Of a stretch of 64,000 bases of DNA, positions 48,275-58,056 are shown one piece after another (the stretch's first letter is position 1; each line of letters begins with the position of its first letter). Both the position numbers and the translations under genes were made by a program. Where the stretch lies: contig NZ_SLWA01000003.1 of the NCBI RefSeq assembly GCF_004345565.1, forward strand, positions 62,001 through 126,000. Direction: 5' to 3'. The notes under the pieces were generated by a model. The model made no database searches. It was not told the origin of the DNA and worked only from the letters and a program-made list of their open reading frames with translations. This stretch comes from Flavobacterium circumlabens (GTDB lineage Bacteria > Bacteroidota > Bacteroidia > Flavobacteriales > Flavobacteriaceae).

Positions 48275-50935
48275 ATGTTAAGATTAAGAATGACAAAAAC
48301 AGCCATTATTTTCGTAATGGCTTTTAGTTTTTACAGCGAAAGTTATGCACAGAAAAAATTACCGTATCAGGATGCAAAAACGCCTGTTGAAGACCGCGTA
48401 AAAGATCTATTAGGCAGAATGAGCCTGGAGGAAAAAGTGCGCCAGATGGACATGTACAAAGGCGAATATTTTAAGGAAAAAGAAGATTTTTCCAAATCAA
48501 AATCAGATCTCAAAATTGGAAATTTAGGAATTGGCGCTATCCATGATATTTATCCGCGTTCGGCAAAAATGATCAATGACCTGCAGACTGAGGTGATTAA
48601 AAAGAACAAATGGGGAATTCCGGCACTTATTATGTGCGAGATGCTGCATGGTTATTTAGATGACGGAAGTACTGCTTTCCCAATGAATATTGGTCTTGGG
48701 GCAACCTGGGATACGAATCTTATAGGCAAAGTAGGACAGGTTATTGCTACGGAAGCCAGAGCCCACGGGGTACATTTTGGTTTAGGTCCAAATTTAGATT
48801 TAGGACGCGAACCGCGCTGGGGAAGAGTGGCCGAAACCTTTGGTGAAGATGCCTATCTAAACAGCGAAATTGGTCTGGCTTTTATAAAAGGAATGCAGGG
48901 CGACGACTTAAAATCGGATCGATCCATAATTGCAGAACCGAAACACTTTGCCGTACACGGGATTCCACAGGCGGGAGGAAATTCTTCGCCTATTTTAGTG
49001 GGAGAACGTTCGGCTCGTGAAGATCATCTTCCGTCATTTCAAAAAGCATTTACCAAAGGCGGTGCTTTAGGAACCATGTGTGCCTATTCGGAATTAGACG
49101 GAATTCCCTGTGCGGCAAACCACTGGTTATTGACAGATGTGCTTCGAAAAGAATGGGGTTTCAAGGGAATTGTAGTTTCCGATTTAGGGGCGATCAAATA
49201 CCTTCAGACGACGCATAATGTGACCGATTCTCCAAAAGAAAGTATCAGGGTAGCCATTCAGGCTGGTGTGGATATGCAATTCTACGATTTTACCAATGAA
49301 TTCTGGCAAAAAACAGTTATTGAGTTAGTTAATGAAAAAAAACTATCCATGGACGATATCGACCGTGCTGCGGGAGGTGTTTTACGTCTGAAATTTTTAT
49401 TGGGACTATTTGAAAATCCATACACGGCCACCAACTTAATTAAAGATCGTTTTCACACCAAAGAAAATCAGGCTGTTGCTTTAGAGGCAGGACTTAAATC
49501 GATGGTTTTATTGAAAAATGAAAACAATACACTTCCTTTAAATAAAGACATAAAAACAGTTGCCGTTATAGGGCCAAATGCCAACGCTTCAAGATTAGGC
49601 GGATATGCCGTAAAAAACAAAATCGGAACTACGGTTTTAGAAGGAGTTAAACAGGTCGTGGGTGCCAAAACAAAGGTACTTTATGAAGAAGGCGTACCGC
49701 TGATCGTAATGGGACAGGTCATTCCGAAAGCGTATTTGCTGACGCCGGATGAATCGCAAAACGGATTAAAAGGAGAATATTTCAATAATAGAAATTTAGA
49801 AGGAAGCCCGGCTTTAACCCGTATCGACAGTCAGTTGGAGTTTGACTGGCCTTGGTCTCCGGGAGACGGCGTTGCCGATGATGATTTTTCGATTCGCTGG
49901 ACCGGCTTCATAAAATCAGAAAAAGCATTTGATGGCTGGCTGGGGCTAAGTTCTGATGACGGAATCAGAATGTGGATCGACGATCAGTTAGTGATTGACA
50001 ACTGGACCAAAGGAGCCACGAATATGGTAACGACTCCCAAAAATATCGAAGCCGGTAAAAAATACAAAGTCCGCATAGAAATGTGGGAAGGAGGCTGGGG
50101 TGCCAGAGCTCACCTGCGTTGGAATTTAGAAAGAGTGAATTTACAACCTGCCATAGACGCTGCTAAAAAAGCAGATGTTGCTATTGTGGTTTTAGGAGAA
50201 TCAAATGAATTGGTAGAAGAAAACAGAGATGTAGCTTCTTTGGATTTACACGGAATGCAGCAGGAACTGATAGAAGCGATTCAAAAAACAGGAACTCCGG
50301 TCGTTTGTGTATTACTAAACGGTCGTCCGCTTTCTGTAAACTGGATCAGCGAAAATATTCCCGCCATTGTAGAAGGCTGGTTTCCCGGTGAGGCAGGAGG
50401 AAAAGCCGTAGCCGATGTTTTGTTTGGAAATTACAATCCCGGCGGAAGACTGCCGATTACATTTCCTAAGTCTGTCGGACAGCTTCCTATCTATTATAAC
50501 CAAAAACCATCAGCCATTCACAGATACGTGAGCGAAAGCGAAAATCCGCTTTACACTTTCGGATATGGGTTAAGTTATACCACTTTCGAATATTCAAATC
50601 TTACCTTAAGCAATACCAATATTAAAAGTAACGGTGAACTTAAAGTAAAAGTAGATGTTAAAAATACCGGAAATTATGATGGAGATGAAGTCGTACAATT
50701 ATATATTGATGATGTATACAGCAGTGTCACTACGCCAAAGAAAACATTAAAAGGTTTCAAAAGAATATTCCTTAAAAAAGGAGAAACAAAACAGGTAGAA
50801 TTTGTTTTAACTGCCGACGAACTAAGTCTTTGGAATAAAGAAATGAAGAATGTGGTTGAACCTGGTGATTTTGAAGTTATGGTAGGCGGAAATTCGACAG
50901 ATTTACAAAAACAAAGCTTCAAAGTCATCGATTAA
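48275..50935 (+). CDS. GH3 beta-glycosidase with inserted PA14 domain, exported
   Basis: The 886-residue protein has an N-terminal signal (FVMAFSFYSESYAQ). The GH3 barrel shows LLGRMSLEEKVRQM, PNLDLGREPRWGRVAETFGED, PKHFAVHGIPQAGGNSSP and the nucleophile Asp in GIVVSDLGAIKYL near residue 301. The alpha/beta sandwich domain is interrupted by a PA14 domain (about 494-617, GEYFNNRNLEG...LGLSSDDGIRMWIDDQLVI...). A fibronectin type III-like domain closes the protein. PA14 insertions shape substrate access in GH3 beta-glucosidases. The substrate in an N-glycan context is unclear: beta-glucose, beta-xylose (plant N-glycans) or beta-GlcNAc are possible. Last gene of the GH2-GH20-GH29-GH92-GH3 operon. 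Confidence 0.9.
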   Translation: MLRLRMTKTAIIFVMAFSFYSESYAQKKLPYQDAKTPVEDRVKDLLGRMSLEEKVRQMDMYKGEYFKEKEDFSKSKSDLKIGNLGIGAIHDIYPRSAKMINDLQTEVIKKNKWGIPALIMCEMLHGYLDDGSTAFPMNIGLGATWDTNLIGKVGQVIATEARAHGVHFGLGPNLDLGREPRWGRVAETFGEDAYLNSEIGLAFIKGMQGDDLKSDRSIIAEPKHFAVHGIPQAGGNSSPILVGERSAREDHLPSFQKAFTKGGALGTMCAYSELDGIPCAANHWLLTDVLRKEWGFKGIVVSDLGAIKYLQTTHNVTDSPKESIRVAIQAGVDMQFYDFTNEFWQKTVIELVNEKKLSMDDIDRAAGGVLRLKFLLGLFENPYTATNLIKDRFHTKENQAVALEAGLKSMVLLKNENNTLPLNKDIKTVAVIGPNANASRLGGYAVKNKIGTTVLEGVKQVVGAKTKVLYEEGVPLIVMGQVIPKAYLLTPDESQNGLKGEYFNNRNLEGSPALTRIDSQLEFDWPWSPGDGVADDDFSIRWTGFIKSEKAFDGWLGLSSDDGIRMWIDDQLVIDNWTKGATNMVTTPKNIEAGKKYKVRIEMWEGGWGARAHLRWNLERVNLQPAIDAAKKADVAIVVLGESNELVEENRDVASLDLHGMQQELIEAIQKTGTPVVCVLLNGRPLSVNWISENIPAIVEGWFPGEAGGKAVADVLFGNYNPGGRLPITFPKSVGQLPIYYNQKPSAIHRYVSESENPLYTFGYGLSYTTFEYSNLTLSNTNIKSNGELKVKVDVKNTGNYDGDEVVQLYIDDVYSSVTTPKKTLKGFKRIFLKKGETKQVEFVLTADELSLWNKEMKNVVEPGDFEVMVGGNSTDLQKQSFKVID

Positions 50936-51186
50936 TACTGTAGTTGAAAAAATAAGATATTCAGGTTTTTAAGCTTTTTATAATGAATACGTTTAATAAT
51001 TTGATAAATCGTTTGGATTAATAACATGTTATGGTTGAAAAAGTAAGGATTTTAACTATGAAAAAATGAGGTTTTTTATAAATGTGTAACGTACACCTTT
51101 TCAAAATTGTCATTTGTCGAAATAATGATTTAGTTAACAAATCCTATCATTAAATTTAACATGTTATTAACTCAAAAAACAACTAT

Positions 51187-54100
51187 ATGATTAAAGATGT
51201 ACTAAAATTACTGTTTGTAATTTGCTTGTTTGGATTTCAAAATCTTCAGGCACAAACAACAGTAAAAGGGACTATCACCGATGCTTCCAGCGGAATTCCA
51301 ATCCCGGGAGCGAATGTTGTGGTAAAAGGAACAAAAGCTAGTGTGTCAACAGATTTTGATGGGAAGTATAGTATCAATGTTCCAAATCAATCAGCAGTAT
51401 TAGTATTTTCTTATGTAGGCTCAGCTACAAAAGAAATTCCGGTTGGAACACAAACGACCCTCAATGTTACGTTAGGCGCAGACACGAACCAGTTAGGCGA
51501 AGTAGTAGTAACGGCTCTTGGTATTAAAAGAGAGAAAAAATCGATTACCTATTCTGCGCAAAATATTGCGGTAGATGAGCTTTCAGAAGCAAGATCACTA
51601 AACGTTGCCAACTCACTTTCCGGTAAGGTTGCAGGTCTTAACTTCTCTACCACTTCAAACGGAGTAGGAAGTTCATCAAGAATTACACTTAGAGGAAACA
51701 GATCGCTTAACGGTAACAACCAGCCGTTGTATGTAGTAGATGGTGTACCAATCAGTAACGGAACTACAACCGGAAACCCTGATATTGATACAGGAGGAAC
51801 AACGCAGCCTGATGGTATTTCAAACATTAACCCGGAAGATATTGCTTCTATGACCGTTCTTAAAGGACCATCTGCGGCAGCTCTTTACGGAAACAGAGCA
51901 AGTAATGGTGTTATCATTATTACGACTAAATCTGGTAAAGCCGGTAAAACTGCAGTTTCATTGTCTTCTAATTTTATGGCTTCTTCTGCTTATAATCTTA
52001 CTAATTTCCAAAATGAATACGGTCAGGGAGACGGAGGCGTTTATAATCCGATCTCTGTATCAAGCTGGGGAGGAAAGTTAGACGGAAGTCAGGTTTCGGC
52101 ATGGCAGTTGGCCCGTAATCCTAATTATGCAGGGCCTGCGACTACAAGTTATACACCGCAGCCCAATAACGTTATTGATTTTTATAAAACAGGATATAAC
52201 CTGGCCAATACATTATCTATTACAACCGGAAACGAAAAAGCACAAGGATATTTCTCTTATACAAATACTCGTGCAGAAGGTATTGTTGGCGGTAATGCTT
52301 TAGACAGACATAACCTTAACTTAAGATTGACCAGTAAATTATCGGATAAACTTTCTTTAGATGTCAAAACAAACTACATCGTTCAGAATATTAATAATTT
52401 ATTAAGAACAGGTGAGGAGTCTATTGGTACCTCTGCTTATTTATTGCCTCGTAGTATTAAGTTTAATGAATACAAGGATTTTGAATATACGGACGGTGCA
52501 GGACAATTGCAGCAAAATTATTTTATAGACGAGGCAGGTTCTCCTGGTGGAAATCCATATTGGTCAGCATTACGCGATGATTCCCGTAAAGATAAAAGAA
52601 ACAGATTTATAGGTCTTGCTTCTCTTAAGTATGATATTACCAATACGATCAGTTTACAGGTAAGAACTGGTTTAGATCAAATGACGAATAAAGCAGTCAG
52701 AAACAGATACGCAACCAGAGCATTCAATAATAACTTAGGTTCTTATAGTGAGTCATATGAGACTGTAAGTGAGTTTAATACAGATGCATTACTTTCGTAT
52801 AAAGAAACATTTGGTGATTTTACAATTGGTCTTAATGCCGGTGCCAACATGCTGAAACAATCCAGTTCTTCCTTAAATTCAGGCGGGGTTTTAAGTAAAA
52901 GAAACTATTTTTCTTTAATCAATGTAGCCACGGTTCAGTCTCTTTCTGCCATGTCAGAGAAACAAGTTAATTCCGTTTACGGGTTTTCTCAAATCGGATT
53001 CAGAAATTACCTGTTCTTAGATTTAACAGCAAGAAATGACTGGTCTTCTGCATTACCGTCACAAAACAGATCTTTCTTTTATCCTTCGGTAGGTCTTTCT
53101 GCTGTAATATCAGATATGGTAACTTTGCCGGAAGTGATCAGCTTTACTAAAATAAGAGGTTCTTACGCAAAAGTGGGTAATGATACAGATCCTTATCAGA
53201 CAAGTTCACAATTGTCTTATATTGGTGGTAACGGTGGTATGTTGTATTCTCAGACTACAGCTGCAAATCCTAACCTAAGACCTGAAATGTCAAGTTCTAC
53301 AGAGTTTGGTGCAGATGTAAGATTTTTTAAAAACCGTTTGGGCTTAGATTTTACGTATTTCCAAACCAAAACATCAGATCAGATTTTCTACATCAATACA
53401 CCTGAATCTTCTTCAAAATCAAGAGCAGTGTTAAACGGTGGTGATATCGAAAACAAAGGGGTCGAGCTTACGCTTACCGCAACACCAATCCAGACCGAAA
53501 ATTTCTCCTGGGATATTATGGCGAATTACGCGTCTTATAAATCAAAAATTACTTCTATCTACGATAACAGGGAAGAATTGGTTATTGGAGAAGGAAGGTT
53601 AGTGAGAAGTAAAGTAATCAAAGGAGGAGAATACGGAGATTTATACATTAAAGGTTTTCAAAGAGCACCTGACGGTCAGGTTATTGTAAACGCTGCAGGT
53701 ATTCCGTTGGCAACAGATGATTTTAGTGTTCGTGCCGGTAATTTCAACCCGGACTGGACCGCTGGTTTTAAAAATAATTTCAAATACAAGGATTTTTCAT
53801 TAAGTTTCCTTGTTGATTTCAGAATTGGCGGAGAAGTGATCTCCTATTCACAGGCAAGAGAAGCCGGTTTAGGAGTAAGTGATGTAACTTTAGCCGGAAG
53901 AGAAGGCGGTATTGTGGTAGCCGGTGTGGTTTCTAACGGAAACGGAACCTACTCTCCAAACACGACAAGTATTACAGCTGAACAATACTGGACAGCCATT
54001 GGACAAAGAACACCGGTAGCAGAACCTTTTATTTATGATGCGACAAACATCCGATTAAGAGAACTTGTTTTTGGTTATTCATTGCCAAAACGCATGTTAC

Positions 54101-54282
54101 TGAATAGTGGTTTTGCCAATATAGATTTCTCTATAGTAGGAAGAAATTTATTCTTCTTCCTGAACGGAGCAAAATACTTTGATCCGGAAGCAGGAGCAGG
54201 TACAGGAAACCTGCAAGGTATCGAGTCTTTCAATATTCCTTCAACGAGAGAATATGGTGTGAATGTAAAGTTTGGATTTTAA
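51187..54282 (+). CDS. SusC/RagA-type TonB-dependent outer-membrane transporter
   Basis: The 1031-residue protein has a signal peptide (ICLFGFQNLQAQ), a CarboxypepD-regulatory-like domain (about 24-100, VKGTITDASSGIPIPGANVVVKGTKASVSTDFDGKYSI shown in part), a TonB box region, and the plug with LRGNRSLNGNNQPLYVVDGVPISNG and IASMTVLKGPSAAALYGNRASNGVIIITTK. A long beta barrel ends in an aromatic residue (VKFGF). There is no N-terminal STN domain, so signalling to an anti-sigma factor is not expected. With SusD 17 bp downstream it should import the oligosaccharides released by the surface enzymes. It has its own 251-bp upstream region and is probably separately promoted. Confidence 0.95.
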   Translation: MIKDVLKLLFVICLFGFQNLQAQTTVKGTITDASSGIPIPGANVVVKGTKASVSTDFDGKYSINVPNQSAVLVFSYVGSATKEIPVGTQTTLNVTLGADTNQLGEVVVTALGIKREKKSITYSAQNIAVDELSEARSLNVANSLSGKVAGLNFSTTSNGVGSSSRITLRGNRSLNGNNQPLYVVDGVPISNGTTTGNPDIDTGGTTQPDGISNINPEDIASMTVLKGPSAAALYGNRASNGVIIITTKSGKAGKTAVSLSSNFMASSAYNLTNFQNEYGQGDGGVYNPISVSSWGGKLDGSQVSAWQLARNPNYAGPATTSYTPQPNNVIDFYKTGYNLANTLSITTGNEKAQGYFSYTNTRAEGIVGGNALDRHNLNLRLTSKLSDKLSLDVKTNYIVQNINNLLRTGEESIGTSAYLLPRSIKFNEYKDFEYTDGAGQLQQNYFIDEAGSPGGNPYWSALRDDSRKDKRNRFIGLASLKYDITNTISLQVRTGLDQMTNKAVRNRYATRAFNNNLGSYSESYETVSEFNTDALLSYKETFGDFTIGLNAGANMLKQSSSSLNSGGVLSKRNYFSLINVATVQSLSAMSEKQVNSVYGFSQIGFRNYLFLDLTARNDWSSALPSQNRSFFYPSVGLSAVISDMVTLPEVISFTKIRGSYAKVGNDTDPYQTSSQLSYIGGNGGMLYSQTTAANPNLRPEMSSSTEFGADVRFFKNRLGLDFTYFQTKTSDQIFYINTPESSSKSRAVLNGGDIENKGVELTLTATPIQTENFSWDIMANYASYKSKITSIYDNREELVIGEGRLVRSKVIKGGEYGDLYIKGFQRAPDGQVIVNAAGIPLATDDFSVRAGNFNPDWTAGFKNNFKYKDFSLSFLVDFRIGGEVISYSQAREAGLGVSDVTLAGREGGIVVAGVVSNGNGTYSPNTTSITAEQYWTAIGQRTPVAEPFIYDATNIRLRELVFGYSLPKRMLLNSGFANIDFSIVGRNLFFFLNGAKYFDPEAGAGTGNLQGIESFNIPSTREYGVNVKFGF

Positions 54283-54299
54283 TTTAAAAAAGAGATAAC

Positions 54300-55886
54300 A
54301 TGAAAAATAATTATAAAATTAAAACAATAGGAGTGGTCCTGTCGATGCTCGCTGTTTTTTCAAGCTGTACACAGGATTTTGACGAGATCAATACCAATAA
54401 AAATACTTTAACGGAGGATCAGTTAGATCCGACTCTTGCAGGTCCGGCATTTGCCTCTGCCCTGTATGCAGGAATTCACAATGGTTCTTACTCTTCTCCG
54501 GGAGTAGATGATCAGGGAACCTGGGGTATTGCAACAGGTATTTTGCCCTCTACTTTTACACAATATTTAAGTTGTGGATACGGTACCGAAAGAAATGCAT
54601 TTGTAAATGGTTATGAAGGACGCGGATGGTTACGATTCTACACTGTTGCTGTACCGGCATTAAACAATGCGATCAAAGCATCTGCAGGAAATGCTGACGC
54701 TCTTGCAGTACTAAAAATCTGGAAAGTATTCATGTACAATCAAATGACAGATGCTTATGGTCCGATTCCTTACACAGAAGCAGGGAATAACAAGGAAAAA
54801 GTACCTTATGATAGTGTAGAATTTATTTATGCAGACTTTTTTAAACTGTTAGACGAAGCAAATGCTACACTTAGTGCTACTTCGGCAACAACAGTGGGTA
54901 CACTTCAGCCTAACGACAGGGTATATTCAGGAAATGTACAGAACTGGAAAAGATTTGGAAACAGTCTTAGATTGCGTTTGGCCTTAAGAATTTCAGATAT
55001 TGATCCTGCAAAAGCAAAAACTCAGGCAGAAGCTGCAGTAGCGGCAGGTGTTATCGAAACGAATGAGCAAAGCGCCACTTTTAAAGTGAGTAATATTACG
55101 CCAAACAACATGAACATGATTGTAAATGCATGGGGATATTATATGACTGCCTCTATGGAAAGTCTTCTGGTAGGATATGGTGATCCAAGACTGGCAAAAT
55201 GGTTCGCACCAATTGATACAGGTGTGTATCAGGGAAGACCAGTCGGAGGTTTACAAGGGCAGTTTGGAACTACTAAATTCTCTATGTTCAACAATGATGT
55301 ATTAGGAAGTGGTGCTAACGGAACACTTAGTGAAACTAAAAATATTGAAATCTTTATGGCTTCTGAAAACTTTTTAAGCAGAGCAGAAGGAGTCTTAAAC
55401 GGATGGAACATGAGTGGTACTGCACAAAGCCTGTACGAGCAGGGTATTGCATTATCATTGAGACAATGGGGTATAACAGATGCTGCTGCAATTAACAGCT
55501 ATATCTCAGGAACTTCTAAACCGAGCGTACCGAATGTTGCAACGGCTTATCCAACTTTAGGATTACAGACCGTTCCTGTTACACTTCCTGTGGCATGGGA
55601 TGCTTCTGTCGCCAACCAGCGTACCCAAATTGCAGTGCAGAAATATTTGGCAATATTCCCTGAATCCTGGGAAGCATGGGCCGATTTACGCAGAAGTGAT
55701 GCTAAAGTGATTTACCCGATACTGAATACAGATAATGTGGAAACGGGAGTAGGTAAAAGCCTGATGAAACGTGTCATCTTTGTAACCAATGAATATTCAT
55801 CAAACAGAGATGCCGTTACAGATGCAATTTCAAAACTTAAAGGTCCTGATTCCGGAGGAACCAAACTTTGGTGGGATACAAAATAA
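54300..55886 (+). CDS. SusD/RagB-type outer-membrane glycan-binding lipoprotein
   Basis: The 528-residue protein has a lipoprotein signal with lipobox FSSC (Cys23) followed by TQDFDEINTNKN, the usual SusD_2 beginning. The helical TPR-like scaffold is visible in ALAVLKIWKVFMYNQMTDAYGPIPYTEA, WKRFGNSLRLRLALRIS and the C-terminal PESWEAWADLRRSD segment. It caps the SusC barrel and binds the imported oligosaccharide at the surface. Translation is probably coupled to susC (17 bp). A terminator-like hairpin follows. Confidence 0.94.
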   Translation: MKNNYKIKTIGVVLSMLAVFSSCTQDFDEINTNKNTLTEDQLDPTLAGPAFASALYAGIHNGSYSSPGVDDQGTWGIATGILPSTFTQYLSCGYGTERNAFVNGYEGRGWLRFYTVAVPALNNAIKASAGNADALAVLKIWKVFMYNQMTDAYGPIPYTEAGNNKEKVPYDSVEFIYADFFKLLDEANATLSATSATTVGTLQPNDRVYSGNVQNWKRFGNSLRLRLALRISDIDPAKAKTQAEAAVAAGVIETNEQSATFKVSNITPNNMNMIVNAWGYYMTASMESLLVGYGDPRLAKWFAPIDTGVYQGRPVGGLQGQFGTTKFSMFNNDVLGSGANGTLSETKNIEIFMASENFLSRAEGVLNGWNMSGTAQSLYEQGIALSLRQWGITDAAAINSYISGTSKPSVPNVATAYPTLGLQTVPVTLPVAWDASVANQRTQIAVQKYLAIFPESWEAWADLRRSDAKVIYPILNTDNVETGVGKSLMKRVIFVTNEYSSNRDAVTDAISKLKGPDSGGTKLWWDTK

Positions 55887-55931
55887 GTAGTTTAAGTAAA
55901 GTTTAGTTTAAGGGAATCGTTACTTAACAAG

Positions 55932-55965
55932 GCAAAAAGGAGAGGTAACTCTCCTTTTGCTATTT
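55932..55965 (+). terminator. Terminator-like hairpin after susD
   Basis: GCAAAAAGGAGAG and CTCTCCTTTTGC pair around a 4-base loop with one bulge. The following TATTTAT tract is only moderately T-rich. Confidence 0.65.
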
Positions 55966-55977
55966 ATAAATGTTACA

Positions 55978-56125
55978 ATGAGAGAATGAGATAATGAGAT
56001 AATGAGATAATGAGAGAATGGGACAATGGGACAGTGGGAGATGTGAGTGAAAACTTGAAACTTGGAATTTGAAACTTGGAATTTGGAGTTTCGAAATTTG
56101 GAATTTGAAAATGAAAATATAATTG
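55978..56125. repeat. Short tandem repeats (8-bp ATGAGATA-type and TTGGAATTTGAAAC-type)
   Basis: From about 55978 to 56039 the sequence is a run of units like ATGAGATA drifting to ATGGGACA. From about 56050 to 56110 units of the type AACTTGGAATTTG repeat with changes. The purine-rich array lies in the spacer between susD and the BNR gene. It is probably a slippage-prone microsatellite-like stretch; no coding role. Confidence 0.75.
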
Positions 56126-56129
56126 AAAA

Positions 56130-57182
56130 ATGATTTTAAAATTAAAACATATAGTAATTTTATGGGTTGTGCTTTGTATCTCCTGTACTTCTTTACCGAA
56201 GAAAAAGATGCAGGCTGTAAATATTACGCAAAGTTATATTGCCGACGAACCTGTTACCAATAACAGCCATGCGGCAACTCTTGTCGAGATTAAGCCCAAT
56301 CAGATTATGGCGGCGTGGTTTGGTGGCAAATACGAAGGCGCAAAAGACGTAGGTATTTACTTTTCGGTTTATAAAGACAAAAAATGGTCAGTGCCCCAAA
56401 ATCTTGTTCAACCTGCCATCATAAAGGGCGATACATTACCATGCTGGAATCCGGTATTATTTAAAAGCAAAAGCGAAAACCTGTATTTGTTTTATAAAGT
56501 CGGAAAAAATCCGAGAGAATGGTTTGGCGCTATGATCACGTCAAAAGATAATGGAGCTACCTGGAGCGCACCGAAATATCTGCCGGAAGGAATTTTGGGA
56601 CCAATAAAAAATAAACCCGTTGAGGTTGTTCCCGGCATTATTTTATGTGGCAGCAGTACGGAAAGTACCGAAAACAATCAATGGAGAGTGCATGTAGAAA
56701 CCTATACAGAAGCAACCGACATCTGGGAGAAAATAGGGGTAGCAGACCAAAAGCAATTTGATGTAATTCAACCCACGTTTTTAGTGCACGCCAATAACAC
56801 GATTCAGATGTTATCCAGAAGCAAACACAATAAAATAATTACAAGCTGGTCGAAAGACAATGGCAGAAACTGGGCAGAAACCGATAGTCTGAATGTTGTA
56901 AATTCGAATTCCGGAATTGACGCTTTAACGTTATCCAAAAAATCTTTTTTACTGGTCAATAATCCATTGCCACAGGGAAAAGACTGGTTCAACGGACGCA
57001 ATATTCTGGATGTGGAGTATTCTGCAAACGGAATTTCATGGAAAAAGCTTTTTGATCTCGAAAACCAAAAAGAAGGAGAATTCAGTTATCCGGCCATTAT
57101 ACGGACTTCAGATGGAAAAATTCATGTTTTGTATACCTACAACAGAAAATACATTAAACATGTCACATTTGACATAATTTGA
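56130..57182 (+). CDS. Neuraminidase-like BNR-repeat lipoprotein (COG4692 type)
   Basis: The 350-residue protein has a lipobox (CISC, Cys19). The propeller pattern has SHAATLVEIKPNQIMAAWFGGKYEGAKDVGIYFS, CWNPVLFKSKSENLYLFYKVG and Asp-box-like strands SKDNGATWSAPK and SKDNGRNWAETD. This is the BNR_2 'predicted neuraminidase' type rather than classical GH33: the Arg-Ile/Leu-Pro motif of sialidases is not visible. In this locus removal of terminal sialic acid would be a logical activity, but related proteins occur in other glycan loci and the real substrate is unknown. It has its own start after a repeat-bearing spacer and ends at a strong terminator. Confidence 0.75.
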   Translation: MILKLKHIVILWVVLCISCTSLPKKKMQAVNITQSYIADEPVTNNSHAATLVEIKPNQIMAAWFGGKYEGAKDVGIYFSVYKDKKWSVPQNLVQPAIIKGDTLPCWNPVLFKSKSENLYLFYKVGKNPREWFGAMITSKDNGATWSAPKYLPEGILGPIKNKPVEVVPGIILCGSSTESTENNQWRVHVETYTEATDIWEKIGVADQKQFDVIQPTFLVHANNTIQMLSRSKHNKIITSWSKDNGRNWAETDSLNVVNSNSGIDALTLSKKSFLLVNNPLPQGKDWFNGRNILDVEYSANGISWKKLFDLENQKEGEFSYPAIIRTSDGKIHVLYTYNRKYIKHVTFDII

Positions 57183-57218
57183 AAAAAAAGAGGAAGCTAA
57201 AAACTTCCTCTTTTTTTA
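57182..57218. terminator. Strong bidirectional terminator
   Basis: AAAAAAAGAGGAAG and CTTCCTCTTTTTTT form a perfect stem with a short A-rich loop, lying between the convergent BNR and alpha/beta-hydrolase genes. Confidence 0.85.
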
Positions 57219-58056
57219 ATGCATATATTTTACAAAATTGATAATATATTTGGTAGTCAGTTCCGGATATTGATGCTGAGGTCCGTGACCCGTTTCAGAA
57301 TAGACAATCAGTTGTGCATTGACCATATGATTGATGACAGGATACCAGTTTTCAACCGCAAAACTAATGTCATGATCTCCCGAAATAACCAGCACCGGCG
57401 TTTTGGTTTTTTTAAGCTGTTCCCTGAAGTTTAGAATATCTTCGCGGAAACCATCTCCACCCGCAAAATAAACCTGAAAAACATCCATAGTCGAAGGAAT
57501 TTTTTTGACATCTAGTTTTTTATGAATCCGTTCATGGGACGCTTTTGCAGCAGCACGGCTTCTTTCTGATTTCGGCTCGAAAAACAAAACCACTTCATCC
57601 TCAAAATCATTGATGGGTTTTAGCGCGGCATCCCAGAAAAGCCTGCTCAAACGGCACTTCATTTTTGCCCGGAGGATTTGTTCCCAGTAAAATAGCATGA
57701 GTGACCAGATTCGGATATAATAAGGTAGCAGCCTGAGCCACCAATCCGCCGTAAGACCATCCTAAAACGATAAAAGTGCCCAGTTTCAGACAGTCGGCCA
57801 GATCTTTAATGTCTTTGGCTACAATTGCAATGTCAGGTGCCATAGTTCCGCCGGAAGAACCAATACCGGAGTAATCAAAAGTAATTACATTGAATCTTTT
57901 AGCCATCATGGTGATAAATAAGGGATCCCAGGTATCAAGAGTTCCTCTGAAACGGTTTACAAAAATGATCGTTTTTCCCTTGCCATAAGAGCGATAAGCA
58001 ATCTTTCGATCGCCCGTATCGGCAAAAAGGGTTTCTGTTTCATAAAATTTTTTCAT
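57216..58056 (-). pseudogene. Alpha/beta hydrolase interrupted by a frameshift
   Basis: The N-terminal half (58056 down to about 57640) reads as an alpha/beta hydrolase: KTIIFVNRFRGTLDTWDP, VITFDYSGIGSSGG and the nucleophile elbow GWSYGG near residue 95. The frame then runs into a stop after AFLGCRAKTHQ. The C-terminal half continues in another frame from about FWDAALKPINDFEDEVVLFF, with the catalytic Asp region VISGDHDISF and the His in SETGHGPQHQYPE. The two halves join near a run of four A (plus strand, about 57637-57640), so a single-base indel explains the break. All three catalytic elements are intact, so it is either a very recent pseudogene or a sequencing error in a functional gene. 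Confidence 0.8.

Noticed and set aside
55978..56125. Possible CRISPR array
   Set aside because: The units are 8-15 bp, contiguous and without unique spacers; no cas gene is near.
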